From: Bog-756 sp035531955
Lineage (GTDB): Bacteria > Actinomycetota > Acidimicrobiia > Acidimicrobiales > RAAP-2
Assembly (NCBI GenBank): GCA_035531955.1
Contig: DATKRZ010000113.1
Span: 1-6,741, forward strand
Length of the DNA stretch: 6,741 nt
Direction: 5' to 3'
This document shows, piece by piece, positions 1 to 5,307 of this stretch. Made by a program: the position numbers and the translations under genes. The notes under the pieces are model-generated. The model was not told where the DNA came from. It was given only the letters and a program-made list of their open reading frames with translations, and searched no databases. Every line of letters starts with the position of its first letter. Positions within the stretch are counted from its first letter, which is position 1.

Positions 1-476
1 GCGAAGCCCGTCGTCGCCTGAGCGGCGCCGTCGATGACCGCTTTGACCAGGCCGTCGGCGACGTCGATGGTCGGGTAGACCGAGAACCACTCCGCCGGCG
101 ACCCGCCCAACCCCGAGTAGGGGACCTGGTTCCACTGGCCGAACTTGAAGGGCTGGAGCGCTTGGCACTGAGGGGTGTTGAGGTTGGTGGTATTGCACAG
201 GACCAGGTTGGGATTGGTCTGGATGACGTACTCGTACTCGTTGAGGCCCGCTTCGACCGCCCGGTAGGCGTAGTGCTGGGCCAGGTTGTTCTGCACGATG
301 GGAAAGTTCTGCAAGGTGGTGGTGACGAAGATGGAGGTGCCAAGGACCATGATGAGGACGATCCCGAGCACCAATGCGATCGCCGACTGGCCCTGGTCGT
401 CGCGGTGCGGCACCGGTCCTGAGCGCCGACGGTTCCGTCGAGAGGCGTTGGCTGCATGCATGGTCGGTCGTCCCAT
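1..476 (-). CDS. PilX-like type IV pilus minor pilin / membrane-anchored assembly protein (3' end outside window)
   Basis: The visible part is 158 codons, starting at ATG 476-474 and running off the left edge without a stop. Residues 1-29 are basic and hydrophilic (many Arg, then HRDDQGQ). Residues about 31-54 form one hydrophobic helix (SAIALVLGIVLIMVLGTSIF), followed by an amphipathic stretch containing AYRAVEAGLNEY at 70-81. An N-terminal helix followed by an A-x-x-A-x-E-A-G-L pattern resembles the PilX N-terminal family. Unlike the two genes upstream, it has no clear prepilin G|FxxxE cleavage site. Two cysteines (94, 104) lie in the exported part. The start lies 2 bp after the pilW-like stop (TGACGATG), with a GGGG-type Shine-Dalgarno about 5 nt upstream. 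An in-frame ATG at 461-459 (Met6) is an alternative start. The PilX assignment rests on the helix pattern and on being third after PilV- and PilW-like genes. A TadE-like or generic anchored pseudopilin is possible, and the missing C-terminus could carry further domains. Confidence 0.72.
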   Translation of the reverse strand, partial: MGRPTMHAANASRRNRRRSGPVPHRDDQGQSAIALVLGIVLIMVLGTSIFVTTTLQNFPIVQNNLAQHYAYRAVEAGLNEYEYVIQTNPNLVLCNTTNLNTPQCQALQPFKFGQWNQVPYSGLGGSPAEWFSVYPTIDVADGLVKAVIDGAAQATTGF

Positions 477-478
477 CG

Positions 479-1345
479 TCACCCCACGAAGCTCGAGTAC
501 AGCGGCGAGAGCGTGCTGATCTGTGTCTGGTAGGAGGCGGGGAACCCGTTGGCCGTCTGGGCCTCGATGTCCAGGGTGAGGGTCTGGATGGTGGCGACCG
601 GGCACGAGGCGGCCGTACAGGACGTGGCCCCGAAGTTGGTCACCCACGACGAACCGGCCGCCGTCGAGTAGGGAACGGGCGAGGTGCTGGTGCCCAGGGT
701 GTACTGGAAGACCGGCGACGTCGCGGTCGGGGAGCCGTTGGTCAGGTTGGTGATCTGGAGCACCCTCCTGGTGGCTGACGCCGCGTACTGGCACCGGGTG
801 GCAGAGGTGTAGGGCGACACGAAGTTGGGGTTGGTCGAAGACCCCGGACACGTGTGGGCGGTGGGATCCTGCACGGTCATGGTGAGTGTGTAGGTCCCGG
901 CCGGGGTGGTGTTGGCGGTGGTGGTGGCCGTGACCAGGGACGGCCCGTTGGCGTTCCCCTGGTTGCTGGTGAACTGGATGCAGTTCGGACCCAGGTAGAA
1001 GTTGGTGGTGGGGCAGGCCGACGTGCCACCCGGACCGGTCGGGCTCACTGCGGGCACCGGTTGGCCGCCATTCGAAGGTGCCGGCTCCACGATGGTCCGG
1101 AAGAACTGCTCGATGGCCGTGGATGCCGGGAGCACCTGGGTGAACGCCGAGTACGAGTTCTGGACCTTGGAGGAATTGCCGTAGAAGTTGTTGATCATGG
1201 TGGCGGTGAAGGTCATCAGGATCATAAAGACCCCCATGGCCACCAGCACCTCCACCAGGGTCATGCCCTCGTCGGAGTAGCCGCGGCTCCGCCGCCACCG
1301 GGCACGATAGCGGCCGACGCCGGATGCGGTCATGGCCCGGGTCAT
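479..1345 (-). CDS. PilW-like type IV minor pilin / pseudopilin (prepilin-type N-terminal methylation domain)
   Basis: The protein has 288 aa. A basic leader (residues 1-27, rich in Arg) ends in Gly27, followed by MTLVE (28-32). This is the class III prepilin signature, with cleavage predicted after Gly27 and the conserved Glu at +5 (Glu32). The hydrophobic assembly helix spans about 28-52 (VLVAMGVFMILMTF). The exported part is rich in Thr, Ser, Asn and Pro and has six cysteines (111, 122, 166, 185, 243, 248), enough for up to three disulfides. A C-terminal strand-rich segment around 251-278 (IQTLTLDIEAQ...) resembles the last sheet of PilW/PulJ-type minor pilins. The ATG overlaps the stop of the upstream pilV-like gene by 4 bp (ATGA), and I see no good Shine-Dalgarno sequence before it, which fits translational coupling. 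A second in-frame ATG follows at 1333-1331 (Met5). The product is expected in the inner membrane before assembly, then at or near the pilus tip. The pilin class is secure; the PilW label is by position and form. Confidence 0.85.
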   Translation of the reverse strand: MTRAMTASGVGRYRARWRRSRGYSDEGMTLVEVLVAMGVFMILMTFTATMINNFYGNSSKVQNSYSAFTQVLPASTAIEQFFRTIVEPAPSNGGQPVPAVSPTGPGGTSACPTTNFYLGPNCIQFTSNQGNANGPSLVTATTTANTTPAGTYTLTMTVQDPTAHTCPGSSTNPNFVSPYTSATRCQYAASATRRVLQITNLTNGSPTATSPVFQYTLGTSTSPVPYSTAAGSSWVTNFGATSCTAASCPVATIQTLTLDIEAQTANGFPASYQTQISTLSPLYSSFVG

Positions 1346-3873
1346 GGCACCAGGGGCACGGCGAGCGGGTAGGGATACGACACGCCGGTCGAGTTGTCCA
1401 GCACCCCGGTAGGGGACATGGTGATATCGGCGGTCGAGGTCTGGGCACCGGAGGTCACCGTCAGGGTGTACGTGAGCGGCGTCGTGTTTCCGAGGAGCAG
1501 AGCTGTCTCGGACAGGCCGTCTCCCTGACTGGCCGGGAGGTTGAACACGTCCGGGGCGCAGCCGCTGGCGGTCACGGTTGCTGTCACGCTGGCACCGGCA
1601 ATGGGCTGACCGTTGGCATCGACGACCCGCACGGCCAGGTAGGAGAGGGGAACGGTCACCGCCGCGTTCTGGGCCGAGGTGACCAGCGTCGAGGAGAGCA
1701 GGGAGGCCACCGGCTGGTCATCGGTGGTGCAGTCCCCGGCCCACGCCGAGTAGGTGGCGCCGGTGGCCCCGACGAAGGGGAAGAGGTTGGGGATCACCGA
1801 TGCGTTGGCGGCACCCGGTGTGGTATATGGGGTGGCGATCAACGTCCCGGCCACGCTCTGCGAGTAGGCCAGGGGCAGCCCCGAAGCGGTGAGACCGGTG
1901 CCGGTCAGGTCATCGATGCCGGCCGGCGACGTCCCAGAGGCCTGGGTCCAGGTGGCGCCACCCGTGGTGGTGGTGAAGGCCACCGGTCCGGTCGGCGTCT
2001 CGCCGGACACGAGGCAGTTGGAGGTCGTGGCGCACGCCGCCCCCGAGGCGAACGAGGCCGCGATGGGAAGGGTCTGACTGGTCCAGGTCGTCCCACCGTC
2101 GGCGGACACGTCGACCACCGCCCCGGTCGTGCTGGACCCGCTGAACATGCACTGGGTGCTCGACGAGCAGATCAGCGAGGTGATGGCGCCGATATTCGCC
2201 GGAAAGCCCGCGGGCACGGCCCAGATGACGCCGCCGTCCGACGACACGGCCACCCCGGCCGTCGTGGTTGATCCCGACACGGCCTCGATCGAGGCCAGGC
2301 AGGTGGTTGCCTGGGTGCACCACAGAGACCCGATCGAGACGCCGGCGGGCACTGCGGACGTGGGGAGGCTCCAGGTGACACCGTTCGTGGTGGTCGACAG
2401 GAGCGACTGGGTGGTGCCAGTCGTGACGGCCGCCGTGCACATGGACGTGGCGCCGGGCGAGCACGAGACCGAGCTGATGGCGGTGACCGGGCCCGGCACC
2501 GTCTGGGCTGCCCACGCCGGGCCGCTCCCCGAGAGGATCACCCCGACCCGGGACGTTCCGCTGGTCCCGGTCCCCACGGCGTAGCACTGGGTGGCACTCG
2601 AGCACGCCGAGCCGGAGAGGGAGACGACGGTCGTTCCCGTCACCGCCGGGAGCACGTTGGTGGCGACGCTGCCGTCGGTGCTCAAGAGCACGCCCGACGC
2701 TCCACCGTTGTCCCCGGTCACGACACAGGTGGTGCTGGTGGCCGTACAGGTCACGCCGGTCAACGCGGTGGAGGAGACCCCGGCGGGAACGGGGATCGGG
2801 GTGAGGGTCCCGCCGGTCAGGCCGAACATGACGCCGATCGAGCCGGCCCCTCCGGCTCCGGGACCGAACCCGGTGATCACGCAGGTGCCACTGGTGAGGC
2901 AGGCGATTCCGGTCACCCCGGTGATCACACCGGCAGGGAAGGGAAGCGACGACCACGACCCGTTGTCATCGGCCAGGACCAGTGCTCCCTGGGTCTCCCG
3001 GCCCCAGGTGTAGCACGTGGTAGTCGTGGGACAGACCACACCGTCGGCCAGGCTGGTCTGGGAGGCATAGCTGACGTCGATGGCCCCCCCCTGGTCGTAG
3101 GCGACCGTGTAGTTCCCGGTCGCTTCAGCCGGCACGCTGACGTTCAAGGTGGTGGAGGTGTTCTCCCCGGAGTCGACGTAGCTGTAGGGGCTGGAGGTGG
3201 GCGAGCTGAGGGTGAGCCTGTAGGACCCGGAGTTGGCGGCGAGGAAGACGCACCCGCCGTTGGGGACGGTGGTCGGGGGGGTGCCGATGCCCGGGGAGGG
3301 GGTGATGGCGACGCTGATGGGAGCGGCCGGGGGGGTGTAGGACTGACCCACGCCGGCGGCGTTGTTGACCTGCACCGCCAAGAACCCGTCGGTCGGGGAC
3401 AGGAGGCCGTAGGGCGGGTTCACCACCGTCGACTCCTGGACGTTGGAGTTCTGTCCCCAGGTCACCGCGGCCAGCACGTTGATGATCTGCGGAACGCTGC
3501 CCACGTTGCAGAGGTCGCCGCTGACGCCGGTCTGGCCCCACTGCATGGTGATGTTGGCGGTGAAGTTGGTCCCGCCGACGGTGGTGGTGGCGGTCTTGAC
3601 CACGCTGCCGTTCGGGATGGGGAACGAACCGCCGCTGAGGGCCAGATTGTCGTAGTAGGCGAGCCAGTGCTCGGCGACGCCGACGGCGGCGATCCGGTTA
3701 CGGGCCTCGGACGACTGCTGGAAGATGGACGTGACCACGTAGCCCAGGGGGAGCATGACGATGGAGAGGATCACCAGCGCCACCATCACCTCGATCAGAG
3801 TGAAGGCCTGGTCGCCACGTCCACGGCGCGGAGGATGTTCGAGATCGCGGCGATGTCGTCGAAGAGGGCCCAC
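1342..3873 (-). CDS. Giant PilV-like type IV minor pilin carrying an eight-repeat beta-propeller (putative tip adhesin)
   Basis: The protein has 843 aa. Leader residues 1-23 are basic, then A23|FTLIE (24-28) gives a prepilin-peptidase site with Glu28 at +5, followed by a hydrophobic helix to about 50 (VMVALVILSIVMLPLGYVV). Residues about 55-150 look like the pilin head. Residues 162-265 form a beta-rich, prealbumin/Ig-like unit (LAVQVNN..., GGCVFLAANSGSYRLTL). Residues about 272-646 hold eight repeats of 44-51 residues, each opening with a cysteine pair: 281/287, 325/331, 376/383, 424/430, 471/479, 519/525, 569/575 and 614/620. Several carry a sialidase-type S-x-D-G-G-x-x-W motif (for example 589-597). 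This suggests a disulfide-stapled propeller of BNR/Ycf48-like type. Residues 694-719 (IPNLFPF, WAGDC) and 742-843 (LAVRVVDANGQPIAG) form a further pilin-like and Ig-like part. The start is GTG 3873-3871; the frame stays open upstream but offers no better start. It is the first gene of the pilin operon. The pilin class is secure; the tip-adhesin role is inference. Confidence 0.88.
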   Translation of the reverse strand: MGPLRRHRRDLEHPPRRGRGDQAFTLIEVMVALVILSIVMLPLGYVVTSIFQQSSEARNRIAAVGVAEHWLAYYDNLALSGGSFPIPNGSVVKTATTTVGGTNFTANITMQWGQTGVSGDLCNVGSVPQIINVLAAVTWGQNSNVQESTVVNPPYGLLSPTDGFLAVQVNNAAGVGQSYTPPAAPISVAITPSPGIGTPPTTVPNGGCVFLAANSGSYRLTLSSPTSSPYSYVDSGENTSTTLNVSVPAEATGNYTVAYDQGGAIDVSYASQTSLADGVVCPTTTTCYTWGRETQGALVLADDNGSWSSLPFPAGVITGVTGIACLTSGTCVITGFGPGAGGAGSIGVMFGLTGGTLTPIPVPAGVSSTALTGVTCTATSTTCVVTGDNGGASGVLLSTDGSVATNVLPAVTGTTVVSLSGSACSSATQCYAVGTGTSGTSRVGVILSGSGPAWAAQTVPGPVTAISSVSCSPGATSMCTAAVTTGTTQSLLSTTTNGVTWSLPTSAVPAGVSIGSLWCTQATTCLASIEAVSGSTTTAGVAVSSDGGVIWAVPAGFPANIGAITSLICSSSTQCMFSGSSTTGAVVDVSADGGTTWTSQTLPIAASFASGAACATTSNCLVSGETPTGPVAFTTTTGGATWTQASGTSPAGIDDLTGTGLTASGLPLAYSQSVAGTLIATPYTTPGAANASVIPNLFPFVGATGATYSAWAGDCTTDDQPVASLLSSTLVTSAQNAAVTVPLSYLAVRVVDANGQPIAGASVTATVTASGCAPDVFNLPASQGDGLSETALLLGNTTPLTYTLTVTSGAQTSTADITMSPTGVLDNSTGVSYPYPLAVPLVP
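2010..3060 (-). repeat. Eight tandem about 47-residue coding repeats with paired cysteines
   Basis: Within the pilV-like gene, residues about 272-620 contain eight copies of a unit of the form small/hydrophobic-x-C-x(5-7)-C-x-x-x-G, then a variable loop, then two beta-strands ending in S-x-D/T-G-G-x-x-W and a P-x-G/A turn. First cysteines are at residues 281, 325, 376, 424, 471, 519, 569 and 614, a spacing of 44 to 51. The x-number is five in six repeats, six in the third and seven in the fifth. Copies are diverged at the DNA level, so this is a protein-level repeat and not a recent DNA duplication. The span given runs from the first to the last cysteine pair, with margins. Confidence 0.8.
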
Positions 3874-3879
3874 AGACCG

Positions 3880-3908
3880 CTTATATCGGCCTCTTCCTGC
3901 ACTTTCTA
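3880..3908 (-). promoter_or_regulatory. Candidate promoter for the pilin operon, giving a leaderless or very short leader mRNA
   Basis: On the minus strand, TATAAG (3885-3880) matches a -10 hexamer in five of six positions, though not at the normally conserved last T. It is followed by exactly 6 nt and then the GTG start, so transcription would begin at or next to the start codon. Seventeen nt upstream is TAGAAA (3908-3903), a weak -35. The same stretch reads GCCGATAT (3890-3883), identical to the -10 element of sigma-28/sigma-D promoters, with GAAA 12 nt before it (the usual TAAA spacing is 14-16). Both readings are imperfect. A purine run AGGAAGAGG (3898-3890) lies 16 nt before the GTG, too far for a normal Shine-Dalgarno. 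Confidence 0.35.
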
Positions 3909-3940
3909 TAGCGAAACTGACAATATATTTCGGTTCCTCC
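3881..3940. other. AT-rich island upstream of the pilin operon
   Basis: This 60-bp stretch is visibly much richer in A and T than everything around it, with ATATAT, CTATAG and TATAAG strings in an otherwise GC-dominated window. It contains a small dyad, CGAAA (3912-3916) and TTTCG (3928-3932), separated by 11 nt that include part of a central ATATAT. This could be an operator, but 5-bp arms are short. No gene is supported here. The most likely role is promoter and control region of the pilin genes. Confidence 0.5.
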
Positions 3941-3975
3941 CGCGCTGGCGCTCCCCGCGTCGATGATCGGCCCGG

Positions 3976-4042
3976 GACCGGTCCGGTTCCGGCCGGTCGC
4001 GACCCTCACGGGCGCGGTGCCGCCACCGGGCTCCCCCGGCAC
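3976..4042. repeat. GC-rich inverted repeats in the intergenic gap
   Basis: Two dyads occur. GACCGG (3976-3981) pairs with CCGGTC (3993-3998), with an inner CCGG-TT-CCGG. GTGCCG (4017-4022) pairs with CGGCAC (4037-4042), competing with an inner CCGGG/CCCGG stem. Neither is followed by a T-run on the minus strand, so they are not classical intrinsic terminators. In high-GC actinobacteria, U-less hairpins between operons can reduce read-through, and that is the likeliest role. The rest of the 266-bp gap between the acyl-CoA dehydrogenase and pilin genes shows no supported gene. Confidence 0.4.
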
Positions 4043-4119
4043 GGGTGGAACAGGTGGATCCAAGCCCCGGACCAGGGCTGACGAGATGCCCAGGCGTTGC
4101 CGGCCGGGTCCTGCCGGGA

Positions 4120-4139
4120 GGCCCGCGGGCCGTCGGCCC
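4120..4139 (-). terminator. Possible U-less terminator hairpin after the acyl-CoA dehydrogenase gene
   Basis: Immediately after the TGA stop (4142-4140), the minus strand reads GGGCC-GAC-GGCCC (4139-4127), a 5-bp GC stem with a 3-nt loop. It overlaps a perfect 12-bp palindrome GGCCCGCGGGCC (4131-4120). The two stems are mutually exclusive. No U-tract follows, so this is only a candidate; chance palindromes are common in such GC-rich DNA. Confidence 0.3.
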
Positions 4140-5303
4140 TCAGTAGGACTTGGGCAGTCCCAACGAGTGCTGGGCCACGAAGTTGAGGATCATCTCGCGG
4201 CTGACCGGGGCTATCCGGAGCAGACGGGCCATGCCCCACAGGTCGGCCAGGCCGAATTCGGTGGACATCCCGTTCCCCCCGTGGGTCTGGATGGCCTGAT
4301 CGAGCGCGGCCAGGGTGGCCTCGGCGGCGGCGTACTTGGCCATGTTGGCGGCCTCCCCGGCGGCGGCCGTCTCGCCGGCGTGGTCGCACAGCCAGGACGC
4401 CTTCTCGGTCATCAGCCGGGCCAGTTCCACCTCGATCTTGGCCTTGGCCAGCGGGTGGGAGATCCCCTGGTGCCGGCCGATGGGGGTGCCCCACACCTCG
4501 CGGCCCCGGGCGTACTCCGCCGCCTTGCCCAGGGCGTAGCGGGCGATGCCGTTGGCGGTGGCCGCCGACAGGATGCGCTCGGGGTTGAGCCCGAAGAACA
4601 CCTGGCGCAGGCCCTCCCCCTCGTCGCCGATCAGCCGGTCGGCATCGACCTGCACATTGTCGAAGAACAGGGTGAACTGCTTCTCCGGCGCGGTGATCTC
4701 CACCGGCAGCACCTGCTTGTCCAGTCCCGGGGTGTCGGTGTCCACCACGAACAGCGACAGCTGCCCGCGGCCGGTGTCGGGGTCCACGCCGGACCGGGTC
4801 ACCACCAGCATGGCCTCGCACTCGTCGACGCCGGAGATGTAGTACTTCGACCCGTTGAGCCGGTAGATGTCCCCGTCCTTGGTGGCGGTCAGCGAGAGGT
4901 TGTGGGAGTTCGAGCCGGCATCGGGCTCGGTGATGGCGAAGGCCATCTTGAGCTCGCCGGTGGCGAAGCGGGGGAGCCACCGCTGCTTTTGCGCCTCGGT
5001 CCCGAACCTGGCCAGGATGGTGGCGCAGATGGCCGGCGACACCACGATGACCAGCAGCGGGCACCCGGCGGCGGCCAGCTCCTCGGCCACCGCCGCCAGC
5101 TCGGTGATCCCGCCGCCCCCGCCGCCGTACTCCTCGGGCACGTTGACCCCCAGGAAGCCCGGCTCGGCCACCGCCCTCCACAACTCGTCGGTGCGCTCGT
5201 CGGCGTGGGCCTTCCTGACGTAGTAGTCGTGGCCGAATTTGGAGGCGATGGCACCGACCGCCTCGCGCAGCATCTGCTGCTCCTCGGATTCGATGAAGTC
5301 CAT
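4140..5303 (-). CDS. Acyl-CoA dehydrogenase (FAD-dependent, AtuD/FadE-like)
   Basis: The protein has 387 aa, the usual length for a soluble tetrameric acyl-CoA dehydrogenase, which introduces an alpha,beta double bond into an acyl-CoA and passes electrons to electron-transfer flavoprotein. The N-terminal helical domain (1-118) includes LGVNVPEEYGG (51-61). Family signature 1 is AITEPDAGSN (123-132). The beta-domain runs to about 230. The C-terminal helical domain holds signature 2 from Gln339 (QTHGGNG). The medium-chain type catalytic Glu near the C-terminus (YEGT motif) is absent: that region reads RIAPVSREM (363-371). Glu242 in NPERILSA is placed like the helix-G base of isovaleryl- and long-chain acyl-CoA dehydrogenases and is my candidate base. 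It ends LGLPKSY. The ATG start is supported by GAGGAG 7 nt upstream and lies 4 bp after the AtuA-like stop, so the two are probably co-translated. The family is secure; the substrate is unknown, though the neighbour hints at branched or isoprenoid acyl-CoA. Confidence 0.95.
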   Translation of the reverse strand: MDFIESEEQQMLREAVGAIASKFGHDYYVRKAHADERTDELWRAVAEPGFLGVNVPEEYGGGGGGITELAAVAEELAAAGCPLLVIVVSPAICATILARFGTEAQKQRWLPRFATGELKMAFAITEPDAGSNSHNLSLTATKDGDIYRLNGSKYYISGVDECEAMLVVTRSGVDPDTGRGQLSLFVVDTDTPGLDKQVLPVEITAPEKQFTLFFDNVQVDADRLIGDEGEGLRQVFFGLNPERILSAATANGIARYALGKAAEYARGREVWGTPIGRHQGISHPLAKAKIEVELARLMTEKASWLCDHAGETAAAGEAANMAKYAAAEATLAALDQAIQTHGGNGMSTEFGLADLWGMARLLRIAPVSREMILNFVAQHSLGLPKSY

Positions 5304-5307
5304 GGCG

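Noticed and set aside
1324..2271. A 315-codon plus-strand frame opposite the giant pilin
   Set aside because: Low-complexity Gly/Arg/His composition, no domain, and complete overlap with a strongly supported pilin reading frame.
1910..2956. A 348-codon minus-strand frame within the propeller region
   Set aside because: Arg/His/Asp-rich shadow frame with no hydrophobic core; the pilin frame has the regular cysteine repeats.
2010..3060. Possible DNA-level tandem repeat or recombination cassette
   Set aside because: The repeat units are conserved only at protein level, with no long identical DNA stretches, so there is no sign of a recent duplication or a shuffling system.
3881..4063. A 60-codon minus-strand frame upstream of the giant pilin
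   Set aside because: Proline/glycine-rich with no helix, signal or domain; it covers the inverted repeats and AT-rich promoter region, so it is probably chance.
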